Part shown: piece by piece, positions 48,679-60,212 of the stretch | Layout of the letters: the number at the start of each line of letters is the position of its first letter | How positions within the stretch are numbered: position 1 is the stretch's first letter | Assembly: GCA_015179125.1 (NCBI GenBank) | Contig: WHVA01000019.1 | Coordinates: 1-64,000, forward strand | Direction of reading: 5' to 3' | DNA length: 64,000 nucleotides | DNA from: Gautieria morchelliformis | Lineage: Eukaryota; Basidiomycota; Agaricomycetes; Gomphales; Gomphaceae | Position numbers and translations under genes: made by a program | The notes under the pieces: generated by a model | What the model saw: the letters and a program-made list of their open reading frames with translations, nothing else | What the model was told of the DNA's origin: nothing | The model's database searches: none

Positions 48679-49431
48679 CTATGATGGCGAGTCTGGAAAT
48701 CTGGCACCTCTTCCCGTCCCATCGGTCAAGTGGGCAGCCAATTCCCGGATCTCCTTCTCCATGGCCTCTTTGCAGCCGTTCAGAGTGGCCCCCTCGAAAT
48801 CGATAAGCGTCACACCTGCAGACGAGACTATGAAGTTGTGCCGATTCAAGTCTCCGTGGACAATGTTCAACGAATGGAGACGTCGAACGACTTTTTGACA
48901 AGCCTCGAGGTCGACAATGCTTGCACGACGTCCCTCTATCTTCTCGATTAAAAACCCCATTATTCGACCATGTTCAGTCAAGTGGCCTAAGAATGCTGGA
49001 CCAATGCCGTGACCATCGATCGCTTTGTATGCGACGGTTTCATTCTGCACCGAAGGAATTTCGAATTCAAACCGAGCGATTTTGGCAATCACTTCCTTGG
49101 AGTCGTAATTGGCATTGTGCACTCACGCTTTAATGCTGTCCTTACGTGGGACAGATAGTACATCTATCAAGTTGGGATGCCAACTTTCGCGAATTCCGGC
49201 CAAAGTCGTAAACAAGACCAGGATTGACGCATCTCGATCTCCAGATTGCCTGAAAACACGAGCTTGAGTCCAATCACCAGGCGGTAGCTCTGGCAATTGA
49301 TCCAAAAAGTCCGGGGGGAAAGAGAGGACATCATCATCATAAGTCCCGGGATCTACGATGAAGTATTTCACTCGATCCCCTAGTAAAATGCGATATTCGC
49401 TCTCAGTAGTGTTAGATGGGTCCACGTCCAT
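48679..49431 (-). pseudogene. kinase-like (aminoglycoside phosphotransferase/RIO-like fold) gene with one in-frame TGA
   Basis: About 250 codons from ATG 49431. An N-terminal region of unknown fold (ILLGDRVKYFIVDPGTYDDD) is followed by a kinase-like C-lobe with the catalytic loop IVHGDLNRHNFIV and metal site LIDFEGA. Such proteins are expanded in Agaricomycetes; substrates are unknown. One TGA (49123-49125, between SIKA and VHNANYD) interrupts an otherwise continuous frame and fits CGA to TGA. Alternatively GTGAGT there could open a 31-nt intron (ending TCCAAG), shorter than any other intron in the window. So it is either a recent pseudogene or an intact gene with a very short intron. Confidence 0.7.
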
Positions 49432-49455
49432 AGCTAGAACTCGTCTGTTTGACAA

Positions 49456-49734
49456 TTCCTGACTTTACCCGTGAGCTCCATTGCAGATTTCAGACTCTGC
49501 CACGTACCACATCAGCTGCCATAGTAGTCGTTGAACCCCACAACATTACATAAGACGAGAGCTGTTTCCATGTTTGGTTAAAATGCTCAGTGACATCATC
49601 AGACAACGACCACTCCCGCGAGCGTGAAGGAGATCACATTAGCAATCATAGGTCTTACTTGAAATAAGCACTTGTTCAATGTCCAGAAATTGCGCGGCAT
49701 GGAGCAAATGTCAGATGCAAGCAAGGTGTCTCAT
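49456..49734. other. intergenic, nothing recognised
   Basis: Between the kinase-like gene start and the F-box gene end. No motif is visible. Confidence 0.5.
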
Positions 49735-50838
49735 TTATATACCCTTAATAGTAAATGTGTAACTCAATGTTATGAAGGTTGGATGGATATGGCGTTTGTA
49801 CATGTTTCTCGCACTGCCCAGTGCTATATATGTTTTCGTTGATACTGCGCCCAATGTAAGAGTGAAATTCAAGGCTAGCAACTCGACAATACGTTCCGAT
49901 GGCGATGCCCAGATAGACTGCGCCTCCACGCACTCCTTCACGTGTTCAAGAAGACCGTCCTCTGTGTAGGTCCGATCGCGTCGGTTAAGAAAAACGTAGG
50001 ACTGTATTAACGACAGGGTCTGACTTGACGCAGCATCCAGCGCAAGCTGGCATCCTCGACATGAAAGGCCATTCTGCGTTGTGCGCGTGGTGATATCGAA
50101 ATATGGCAGATGGGTCGTGGCCATGAAGCGCTTGACATCGTCGATACTGCAGTTGATGTTCCCTTGGGAATCGCAGCCTGCATGAGCCCGGTTTCTTGCT
50201 GCGAGTCGTTGCTCATGAGCTGCCTTCGACTGCGAAATTCCAGAATTGATCCAGTCCATGAAGCTTTTCTCCCCTCCATGAGCCGCAACGGCTGCTAGCC
50301 GGGCTCGCTTTTGACTCAGAAGACGCCGTGCTCTCTTTTGTGGTGTTTTTGAGAGGGTATATGTGCCTGGTAACGAAATCATAACAGGAACATCTGCAAG
50401 TGTCCTTTTGGTGAGTCCGAAGGCTGCTTTCGCGTCACATTCCGTCATTGGCAACAGTTCTGGGGACTCCCGTAGGCATGGAATACAGCAACGGATGCAT
50501 TCGGGGATCCAGAGAAATGCTCCAAACATGCCGCAGACCTGGCAATTGGGCGTGGTAAAGCTGCGAAATATCTCATCGACAGTGAAGTGAGACGATACAC
50601 CCGTTCTCACAAGTGCACTGATAATGCACGGTGCATTAAGCAAGATATGTTTGTAGGGGACCGATGCGTCAACGACCGCTCGTGCACGTTTACTGAGAAG
50701 GCGAAACGTTAGCACAGAGCTCAGGTGGGCGTATTTCAATATCTCGTTGAGTAGCTCGACAGCTAGCACCTCAAGGTCTCCGAGTGTGGAACGTCCATGG
50801 TCCATGAGACGAGTGGATGGCTCACGGTTGGTGTCCAT
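49735..50838 (-). CDS. F-box domain protein
   Basis: 367 residues from ATG 50838 (MDTNREPSTRL). The frame is open 63 codons further upstream, but the domain begins here. The F-box is LEVLAVELLNEILKYAHLSS with FRLLSKRARAVVDAS. It is followed by a Cys-rich segment typical of Agaricomycete F-box proteins (CQVCGMFGAFLWIPECIRCC, then C), a basic stretch (KTPQKRARRLLSQKRAR) and a second Cys pair (CRGCQ). The F-box would bind Skp1 in an SCF ubiquitin ligase; the target is unknown. The last 40 residues look less constrained, so an unrecognised intron near the 3' end is possible. It is divergent from the CBM48 gene. Confidence 0.8.
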   Translation of the reverse strand: MDTNREPSTRLMDHGRSTLGDLEVLAVELLNEILKYAHLSSVLTFRLLSKRARAVVDASVPYKHILLNAPCIISALVRTGVSSHFTVDEIFRSFTTPNCQVCGMFGAFLWIPECIRCCIPCLRESPELLPMTECDAKAAFGLTKRTLADVPVMISLPGTYTLSKTPQKRARRLLSQKRARLAAVAAHGGEKSFMDWINSGISQSKAAHEQRLAARNRAHAGCDSQGNINCSIDDVKRFMATTHLPYFDITTRTTQNGLSCRGCQLALDAASSQTLSLIQSYVFLNRRDRTYTEDGLLEHVKECVEAQSIWASPSERIVELLALNFTLTLGAVSTKTYIALGSARNMYKRHIHPTFITLSYTFTIKGI

Positions 50839-51158
50839 TAATGTGGATAACACGCTAGCATCATAATCTCGACAGTGGTACGCGACGACACGAAAAATGG
50901 CTCCTCGGTCGCAATCCAGCGAAGGCATAATTGTGGACTCGTGTCCGGCACCGTGACTGAGGAGCTCAAAGCGGATGGATACGGCCATCCATTTGTGTCC
51001 ACCGATAGAGCGTGGGAAGTCGAACAAGCCCCCGAAAGATACACTACTGGCTGGTTTTCGTTTGGCTATCTCGTCACATTTCTACATCGAGTCAGCAGGA
51101 TTCATCAGTCTGTCGGGGATACGTACGCGCAGGTTGATATCACCGGGTCTTGTACAAG
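50839..51158. promoter_or_regulatory. shared upstream region, F-box gene / CBM48 gene
   Basis: 320 bp between divergent start codons. No TATA box is clear. The minus strand is open from 51027 but has no recognisable protein before the F-box start. Confidence 0.45.
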
Positions 51159-54100
51159 ATGGAGGACATGCATGAAGCTACTTTCTTATGGTCAGCTCAT
51201 AATTCAAATGTCGCTTGAACAATGTGCGTTGAGGCAGAGAAAATAGGCCAGAGATTGATCACCAGGAAGTCATCCTCACCGGGACGTTTGACCAAGTGCG
51301 TACGGTACAAACTGTACAGGCATATACCCAGCTGAAAACTATATCGTCCAGTGGTCATCTTCGATCCGTCTCACGAAAACGCCACGCGGATTTGAGGGGA
51401 AGGTCAAGCTTCCTTGGAGTGCCCGCGTTTTGTACAAATTCGTTGTTGATGGGCGTTGGCGTACAGCGCAATCACACGCCGAGGACACAGATAGTCTGGG
51501 AAATGTGAATAATATATATGAATGCGTGAGTTTCCTACGGTGCGTGACTGTAATGGGGTTCATCTCAGCATATCTGCTAGCCTTCTAAACCGGAGCCGCT
51601 GATACTCGAGGAACCACTCGTCAATGTTGCAACAGAATCCGGGCAGCAGTCGGAACAAAACGAAATTCTCAGAGCAAACATACATACATCTCTTACCGCC
51701 ACCGCTGTGGAACCATCGAGCTCTCCGGATGGGACTTCTCAAGTTGATCAGGAGGTCAAGCAACCTGCCCACCCATCACCCCAGGAAGAGCTCGCCGGGT
51801 ACACAGGTTCTCTTCCAGACCAGGCTCATGCGAGTGTCCCAGCCCCGACGGTTGAATATAATCACAGAGTAGCCGATTCTACCAGCGGTATTGACCAAAT
51901 CAAACCGAGTCCTCCGGTCATAGCGACCCAGACGGAACAGACAGGCTCAAACACCGAAACGGCTGTTATAGTCTCACAGGCTGGTGACGTTTCGGTAGTA
52001 ACGTCTGCAGAGTCTGTAGCTCAGAAAGCCGCCGTCGCGAAGCCTCCCAAAGAGCATATAAACGGAACTTTAGGCGCAGATCGGGCGCTTGAGTTGGGTA
52101 CGCTAGCATTCGTAGCTCCCAATCGCGGCAAATTAGCTCATACGCTTCCTCGCATAGATTCCTCCAATATGGACCAAGTATGGCGCCCCGAAAAACAAAA
52201 GAAGATGTAGTACCTGACAAAAATTATCCTTGTTTCAGATCTCTGTTGTGATGCCTACGCCCATACCGGAGGCTCCTGTTGATTCCCAGCCAGATACAGG
52301 TATGTATCAGTTAGAAGAATTTGCACGTCAGCGTATTAATCCACTCATCAGATTCAGCTACCCGACCTGTGCCCCCGGCACATACGATATCGACTGATGC
52401 AGTGGCCGAGTCAAGGAACCAACAATCAACTGATGCCGTGCCCGAGTTGAAAGGCGCGACATCAGTTGATGCAGAGTCAAAGTCGAAAGAACCGGAATCA
52501 CCTCCTACAGAGACAACACTGACTATGTCTGCTTCTGGTCCAGCGGAAGTGGATGCGACAGACCCAGTAGAAAACACAGGCCTGTCTGTGTCTGACCCCA
52601 CTCCCCCAATCCCGTTGGAGGCATTGCCGAAGATTACGAGCGTGGACATTCCTCCCACTTCAGAAGATGTAACTACTCATGAAATTCCTAGAGGGTTCGG
52701 TTTGACAACCCCGCCGCAGTCTACAGGGCGTACCCCTACTAAACCTCCCGCCCCCGAATTAGAGGCCACGCCCGTATCCGCCACAGAGCCGGCGCCTGCT
52801 GCACCTCCCGCCACGGACCCAAAGCCCACACCTACACCCGCCGCTGAACAGGCACCCACCATTGAACCTGCCGCCAAACCAGAGCCCACGTCTGTGCCCG
52901 CCACCGAACCAGTGCCCAAACCTGCATCTGTCCCCGAACCAGAGCCTACATCTGCGCCCGCCACCGAACCGGCGCCCATAATAGATGTACCCGCCACCGA
53001 ATCAGAGCCCGCACCTGCACCTGCCGCCGAACCAGAGCCTACATCTGTTCCTGCCACCGAACCGGAGCCCATAATAGATGGACCCGCCGCCGAATCAGAG
53101 CCTACATCTGCGCCCGCCACCGAACCGGAGCCCATAAAAGATGGTCCCGCCGCCGAATCAGAGCCCACGCCTGCCCCTGCCGCAGAACCAGAGCCCACGC
53201 CTGCGCCCGCCACCGAACCGGAGCCCATAAAAGATGGACACGCCGCCGAATCAGAGCCCACACCTTCCCCTGCCCCCGAACCAGAGCCCACGTCTGTTCC
53301 CACCACCGAACCGGAGCCCATAAAAGATGGACCCGCCGCTGAATCACAGCCCACACCTGCCCCTGCCGCCGAACCAGAGCCCACGTCTGTTCCCGCCACC
53401 GAGCCGGAGTCCATAAAAGATGGACCCGCCGCCGAATCAGAGCCCACACCTGCACCTGCCGCTGAACCAGAGCCCACGTCTGTTCCCGCCACCGAGCCGG
53501 AGTCTATAAAAGATGGTCCCGCCGCCGAATCAGAGCCCGCACCTGCACCTGCCGCCGAACCAGAGCCTACATCTGCTCCTGCCACCGAACCGGAGCCCAT
53601 AATAGATGGACCCGCCGCCGAATCAGAGCCTACATCTGCGCCCGCCACCGAACCGAAGCCCATAAAAGATGGTCCCGCCGCGGAATCAGAGCCCACGCCT
53701 GCCCCTGCCGCTGAACCAGAGCCCACGCCTGCGCCCGCCACCGAACCGGAGCCCATAAAAGATGGTCCCGCCGCGGAATCAGAGCCCACGCCTGCCCCTG
53801 CCGCAGAACCAGAGCCCACGTCTGTTCCCGCCACCGAGCCGGAGTCTATAAAAGATGGACCCGCCGCCGAATCAGAGCCACCTGCCGCTGAACCAGAGCC
53901 CACGTCTGTTCCCGCCACCGAGCCGGAGTCCATAAAGGATGGACACGCCGCCGAATCAGAGCCCACGCCTGCACCTGCCGCTGAACCAGAGCCCACGTCT
54001 GTTCCCGCCACCGAGCCGGAGTCCATAAAAGATGGACACGCCGCCGAATCAGAGCCCACGCCTGCACCTGCCGCCGAACCAGAGCCCACGTCTGTTCCCG

Positions 54101-54906
54101 CCACCGAGCCGGAGTCTATAAAAGATGGACCCGCCGCCGAATCAGAGCCCACACCTGCACCTGCCGCTGAACCAGAACCCACGTCTGTTCCCGCCACCGA
54201 GCCGGAGTCCATAAAAGATGGACACGCCGCCGAATCAGAGCCCACATCTGCACCTGCCGCCGAACCAGGGCCCACAGCTGCACCTGCCATTGAACCGGAT
54301 CCCATACATGCACCTGCCACCGGCCCTGATTCCACATCTTCACCGCCAGTCAGCGGACCCGAGGCAAAAACTTCAGCCCCAATGACTGCTGAATCCCCAC
54401 CAAGAGCTATTACACCAAAAGATTCGTCAAATGCGCCCTTAGCCTCTGACATTTCTCAGCGTGAATCACAACCCACAGAAAAATCCACATCTTCGACCGT
54501 AGAGGCCGTTGAAGTGACAGACACAGCTGCCACGCCTGTCACTGTACCTATAGATTCTCCGACCACCACACACATTTCTGTGGTGGAGAAACTTCAACCT
54601 GCTCAACCCGAGGTGCAGCCAGTTAAAGAAACACCCCCAGCCGTCCAGTCTGCTGCCCCCGTGCTCTCTCCTCCCACGGCCGACCAGTCAGCTGATGGGC
54701 ACTCTCAGATATCCTCAGCTACTCCAGGCGAATCCATTGAGCCACATGCATTCCTGACGCCCGACGCCAGAGCGACTGCTTCCACCACAGCTTCTCCCGG
54801 AGAATCATTCCAGGTTGATCCAATGCCTAAGAAACGATTGTCGTTCTTTGGAAGGGTCAGAAGCCTGTTCCACTCCGACAAGGAAGAAAGAAAAGAAAGA
54901 AAATAA
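51159..54906 (+). CDS. AMPK1-CBM (CBM48) glycogen-binding domain protein with long repetitive tail
   Basis: Six exons: 51159-51190, 51247-51295, 51352-51525, 51581-52177, 52239-52299, 52352-54906; introns 52-61 nt, GT-AG. The joined product is 1155 residues. Residues 1-85 form a CBM48/AMPK-beta glycogen-binding domain (MEDMHEATFLW, VILTGTFDQWSSS, GFEGKVKLPW, LYKFVVDGRW), as in yeast Crp1/Mdg1. The rest is predicted disordered. It has about 400 residues of Pro/Glu/Ala repeats on a 31-residue period (ESEPTPAPAAEPEPTSVPATEPE and variants), then a Ser/Thr/Pro-rich part and a basic end (KKRLSFFGRVRSLFHSDKEER). The likely role is tethering to glycogen or a signalling scaffold; this is inference. 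The repeat length should vary between strains. Confidence 0.88.
52980..54270. repeat. 93-bp coding minisatellite in the CBM48 gene
   Basis: About 14 imperfect units on a 93-bp period (31 residues). Shortened units are present: about 63 bp (ESEPTSAPATEPEPIKDG) and one with 9 bp lost near 53877. All changes keep the frame, showing selection for an open frame. Confidence 0.85.
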
Positions 54907-55252
54907 GATTTGATATCACCCGAGGTGTAGGATGGAAATCAATCGCTGTCCATTCGCTTATATGGTTTTTGTATTACGCTTATCTCTGTAGCACGTGCGG
55001 ACGTTTCTTGGGGGTAAAGCATATTTTGTTGTGTCGTTTCTTGGAGGTAAAGTCACCATATTTTGTCGAGTATGTTCTTTATCTTAGTGACACAATAATT
55101 CAAATTTTGTGATTTGAGCGGTGGAGTTAGTCCCGATGTCTATGGTCACGGATGTATCGCGGGAAAGCGATGTAATACATATGAACGATCCATGTGGTAG
55201 CTATATGTATGGGACAATCATTATTGAGGTGAATGCGAAGCTGCGGCTTTCC
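54907..55252. other. 3' intergenic, convergent genes
   Basis: AT-rich. TTTCTTGG-GGTAAAG occurs twice (near 55006 and 55039). It holds the 3' ends of the convergent CBM48 and HBS1 genes. Confidence 0.5.
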
Positions 55253-58200
55253 TCAGAGTAATTCGATAACAATGCCTGCATCACCGCAACTTTCAACCTG
55301 GTGGGGCAATATATAGCAGAATCGGAACGCACCAGCAGCAATAGTCTCCCCGCCCCTTCTCAAAAGCACTCTTCCCATTTCTTTGTTAGTTTTGAATGTC
55401 TCAAGCGGGATAGGGGACACTTGTGCGGAAGGCCCATTTATTGTATTGCCTCGCAAAGTCACCTCTACTTTAGCCGAGGCCAGCTTTGCGAGCACCCTAT
55501 TTTTTGTGAGACATGCAAGGTTATATCAATGGGCAGAAGTTCCAACCTTGGATTAGGTTTCAGTACGACAGATGTCGCTCGATCAAGAGTAGCGATAAGT
55601 CTTGAAAGGGTAGCAGGCACATCTCGAGAATGGTGAAAGAGTTCCACCTGACACCACGTCAACGTAATGCAGGTGGGAATAAACTGGGCCTTACCGATGC
55701 CCCCACAGTAATTGGCAAGTCAATGTCAAAGATAATAACTTGGGCGACAAACTTTGTAACCAATGGAACCAGCTCCGTCGGGGGACATAAAACAGTCCCT
55801 ATGCTGCATGCTTTCGTCAGTAGAGTATGAACCCATGTCAGCAAGGCATTTGCCTTAGGTGAATCGGATCTATTGCGGATAAATAGAGAGTAACGTTTGA
55901 GCCAGCAGCAGCCCATTCCGCACTACCCTCATCTTGCTCGATGACTAAATGAAACAATATTAAAGTATGCATTCGCGCAAAGTGTGTGAGCTTACGTCGC
56001 ACTACAGTGTATTCGTCGCCTGGTAAGACTCGTAGTCGCTCGCCCACCTGGATAACACCGCTACATACTCGTCCAGAAACGCCTAGACCTGAAGATAAGG
56101 CTGTCTGGCCTTTAAACACATTCGATATGGGAACTCGAAGTGGGGAATCAAGCGAGCGCACGGGTGGATCCAACTCGTCTGCGTAATATGATATGAGAGT
56201 CGAAAGGTGAGTTCAATTCAAAATAATAGTTCTAATTTACTCCTACCAAGGAGGTCAACAAGGGTCGTGCCATTATACCACGTCGACAGGGCAGTAAAAT
56301 TACTGGCCTGATTGACAAGATTTACGCCTGCAATGGCGCTGACAGGCACAAACTTTGTTTTTGATGCTAGGAAGCCCGATTGCAACAAAAAGGGGCGGAG
56401 ATCCTCAACTATCTTCTCGTAGCGTTCACGATCCCAGTCCACCTTACGAAAAGCTCAGAACGTAGCTTGTATCATGCAATCATAATCATTTTACCTGATC
56501 CAATTTGTTCACGGCTACAACCACTTGTGAAACACCTAAGCTTCGAACGAGAAGGAGATGTTCCCGTGTCTGGCCTCCTCGGTCAAACCCAGCTTCGAAT
56601 TCCCCAGAGGAAGCGTCTACCACTAACAACGCGCAGTCTGCTTGAGATGCCCCTGATATCATATTGGGAATGAAGTCTCGGTGACCGGGTGCGTCGAGGA
56701 CTGTAATGTTGCGACTCGACGTGGAAAAATTTTGCAGAGCTATGTCCATAGTAACGCCCCTGGTGGGTTTGCTTAGAAAATGAACGCGCGCATTTCGAGA
56801 CTCAGTCGCACACCTCTGCCGTTCTTCAATTGTCCCGTCAAGTTCCCAAGCCCAACTGAAACTGCCCTTGCCTAATTTTCCACTGGCCCGTTCATTTGCG
56901 ATGCGTCTCTTCTGATCGACCCTGCCAAGTTCATACAGCACACGGCCCATCAAAGTGGATTTTCCAGCATCCACATGTCCTATACGAATGTCATTAGATC
57001 GCCATTCGTCAACCGTGGTGACATGAAAGCTACATACCTATTACGACTAAACTGATACCCCTTTTCCCCTTGCTGTCTCCCTGCAATGCCTCTCTTGCTT
57101 GTTGTAAGACCTTCTCCCGCGCAAGTGTCATCTTCGGCGGTTCCTCCTCAAAAGCATCCGGATTGTTCTGAAGGTTAAGTGATGCCATATCGAACTGTTG
57201 CTGATCCATCCCGCTACCAATACTTTGAACTTTCGGCACTTTGGACTTTAGCTGTGACGGCTTCGGAGAAGAGGCTCTAGAAGGACCAGCTGAAGGCGTT
57301 CGGGAAGGGGTCTTCTTCGCCTTGGATGCTGGTGTCCGTGGCAAGGAAAGGTTGGCCTTCTGAATCTCTCTGGCAGCTAAGGCCGTATTAAATAAATGTA
57401 GTGTCAGTATATGGCCTTATTCAGAGTGAATACAAGTTGATGTAACCAAAGACAAACAAAGAAAAGATAGTCAAGAGTGGCTCAGGTTCAATGTGTGCGC
57501 ATGGTGCCACGCCTAGCACTGAGGACTACATCATCCGGGCTTGGTGCGTCGAAGTCGAACGACGAGTTGGAAGTTCGAAATCCTGACATTAATAATTTCC
57601 CTGGTTCGGTTATGACACGAGCAGGTTCTAATAGGTTTGGTTGAGGAAGCAAAAGACGGGCGAAGGGGGAGGGTGTTGCCTGCATCCGTGCAAGCGAATG
57701 AAAGGGGGGTAAAGATTCGGCAATCGGTTGATCTGTAAACAGAACGAGTGCCTGAGGTGCCTGTGATGTCGCAGGTTTGTCGCGAGCCTTCTGGATCTTT
57801 AGAGCAAGTTTCGAGGGCCCCTTCGGCGACAATGAGGAACTACTTGGTGCCGAGGCAGTGGCGGGAGGTGCACGAGATGGCAAAGATGGTGATGCGTAAG
57901 ACGTGGAGGTGTGTGATGCTTTCGCTTTGGCAAGGAGCGAGAGCTTGGAGGGTACCGTTGGGTTAGGTCGACTGGAGGTAACTGAAATAAGCGGTTGTGC
58001 TTTTCCAGCTAGATCTTTCAGGCTGAGTTTCGAAGCAGTCGAGGCATCCGACTTTGAAGAAGCGTGTTCACGAAGCAAGCTGCGATCCGAGACTCGACCC
58101 GATGCAAGCGCCAGCAGGGAGGGTTTTGAGGCCGCCTGTAAGGACTTCTTATGTTCCCAAGATAATTTTTGAAGTGGGGAAAGCGGCGATTGTGGAGAAA

Positions 58201-58824
58201 TAGTAGCTGGGATGTCTGGGAAGTTGACTTACATGTAAACATGCAGGCCAGAGGAATGAGGAGAGTGCACCAAAGAAAAACCGCAACTGTCCTGTTCCCA
58301 GCCACTCGGGAAAAGAAAAGAAAGAGAACAAAGAGCACAAAACATTGAAGAAGGATGAAGGCCGTGAGGAATTCGAGCTGACCTTTCTTTTCCTTTGCCA
58401 CATTGCGCTTCACTTGCTCCTCTGCAAGCCGAAGATCTTCACATCAGCCAGAGATTATGACTTATGTGAAAGCCTCACCAAGTAACCACTCCACCGTTTT
58501 CTCGACATCAAAGTAGGATTCCCATGCAGCATCTTTGATTTGTCTATCTGATATGCCGGAGGACTCTTCTGGACCAACGATAGATCTTGCTTGTGCAAAC
58601 GCAACGTCCAGCTGCTCTATAGTACGGTCAATCGTCGATACGAGGGATTTAGGAGTCACGCTAACCCTGTTGTTCTGGTGTTAGGTCGTCTTCACCGCCG
58701 TCAGAAAGGGCATCATCCTCAAGTTCATCTAATGTTCTCACTATATTAACAATTTATCCAGGAAAAAGACAAAACTACACGCACCATTAATGTTGATATT
58801 CTTGACAAAACGGTGTCGAGACAT
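55253..58824 (-). CDS. HBS1: HBS1-like translational GTPase (ribosome rescue)
   Basis: Exons on the minus strand: 58785-58824, 58666-58740, 58479-58616, 58383-58421, 58215 to about 57500, about 57370 to 57038, 56979-56495, 56442-56247, 56178-55996, 55944-55854, 55803-55695, 55647-55547, 55496-55333, 55275-55253. The N terminus ([38 protein letters not shown]) is the HBS1 N domain. A Ser/Pro/Lys-rich linker follows. The GTPase domain has [16 protein letters not shown] and NKLDQ. EF-Tu-like domains 2 and 3 end in [10 protein letters not shown] and IVIELL. With Dom34/Pelota it splits stalled ribosomes. One intron (55804-55853) is GC-AG with an ideal AG|GCAAAT donor. The donor near 57500 is unresolved. 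Confidence 0.93.
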
Positions 58825-58894
58825 GAGCACTTGAGTGAGCGGGGTTGCGCCGACGTTTCGGAGAGCGCGTTTCCTCGCGCTACCAGTGGCGACC
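58825..58894. promoter_or_regulatory. bidirectional promoter, HBS1 / mitochondrial SSB
   Basis: Only 70 bp separate the two start codons. The segment is GC-rich with GCGCGTTTCC and GAGCGGGG-type words and has no TATA box. Confidence 0.65.
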
Positions 58895-59579
58895 ATGCTC
58901 AACATCCTGCGTACAGTAACAGCAACTACCAAAACTCGAACTAGAGTGGGTGTTCTATCTTTACGTGGATCCTCCGTCTTATGCCGAAGGACAGTGTTTT
59001 ACGGCCTCCTCGCGTCATGCTGACATGGCAAAACTCACCCTCATTGGACGCCTGGGCAAGGACCCTCAGGTGAAAACTACAAGCAACGACAAAGAATATG
59101 TACTGTACGCGGATCCGGGTTGGAGTATTTATATTCCCTGATTCATCTGCCATCACCAGCTACACCGTCGCCACAAGGAACGCGCCACCCCCACCGAACG
59201 AGGACGGCAGTACGCGTCTGTTGCATCCATCCTGCTCCATGGCCTTGACCTCATTATTTTAGCCCGTCGGGATCCTACCACGTCGTGGCACAGCGTTCTC
59301 TCGTTTAACCCTGGTGCTAATAACTACCTGAAAAACCTCAAGAAGGGCTATCATGTCTATGTTGAAGCGAATTACGAGCTCAAAGATGCGGACCCGTCAG
59401 CAGATGCCGATTCCCCTGCCGCTCAAAGACAAATATTCCTTCGCCATGGTGAATACGGTGATCGCGTCATACCACTCCCTTCACTAACTACTATGGCACC
59501 CTTTGCGTTAGACATGGTCAAAGTGCTTTCGCGTCCGCATGTAGCTGAGACGCCGGAAGGAGAAGGAAATGGATCATAA
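58895..59579 (+). CDS. RIM1: mitochondrial single-stranded DNA-binding protein (Rim1-like)
   Basis: Five exons: 58895-58945, 58995-59104, 59160-59209, 59263-59448, 59512-59579; introns 49-63 nt, GT-AG. The joined frame is 154 residues. A basic, hydroxylated N terminus (MLNILRTVTATTKTRTR) looks like a mitochondrial targeting sequence. The OB fold follows (AKLTLIGRLGKDPQVK, YVLYTVATRNAPPPP, TSWHSVLSFNPG, LKKGYHVYVEANYEL). It binds single-stranded mtDNA as a tetramer during replication. It shares a 70-bp promoter with HBS1. The frame closes exactly with the exons given, so the model is likely right. Confidence 0.93.
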
Positions 59580-60002
59580 GAGCCAATACGTCGGGAATGG
59601 GCGTCGCATAGATATTGTAGTCAGGACGCCAGCGTCTGAAGCTTTATTGCTGTATCATGGTCGTGTGCGCACTCAGCGTGCTTTTTTCCCTCAGATGCGG
59701 TACACCGGTACACCCGGTTTCTAAACTAGCGCCTAATATAGTCTCTCCTCTATGCTTGTCGTGCTGTAGGCCCTTTGTATACCAAGAACTCCTACATACA
59801 ATGCCGGTGGCCATACTTCTAACTGACAAAGGGTAACTTCCACTGAGCAGAATAAATGGTCGAAGTTGTGAACCGCGTGCAGGTACGTACCGGGATACTT
59901 ACTCTCCTTTGATCTAAGCGAGGCATACTAAATCTCAGATAGGGGCTTGTTATCTTGATTGGACTTGTTATCAAAAAGCATCTGGGTAGCCAACGTACCC
60001 TG
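59580..60002. other. intergenic
   Basis: No coding signal on either strand. The region includes AT-rich sequence that probably carries the promoter of the next gene. Confidence 0.45.
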
Positions 60003-60212
60003 ATGCCGAGTCATAATTTTCAACTCGGTAGAGCGGTCCCAATGAACGTCATCAGACTTGGACACAAGCAGTTCCGTCTGCAACCACCATGGTTCAACAG
60101 TGGCTCGAGGGGCTGGGCAGCTAACGCTGGGCTCTCCACTGGCCCGCCCGCCTTGGACCCTCCTATTCACTACAGCCCCGCATGTCAGGGCATCACAACA
60201 GAGACCCACACA

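Noticed and set aside
52677-54452. 591-codon ORF antisense to the CBM48 gene
   Set aside because: It is a mirror of the in-frame 93-bp repeats. It has a simple Gly/Ser/Ala composition and the sense strand has the better supported spliced gene.
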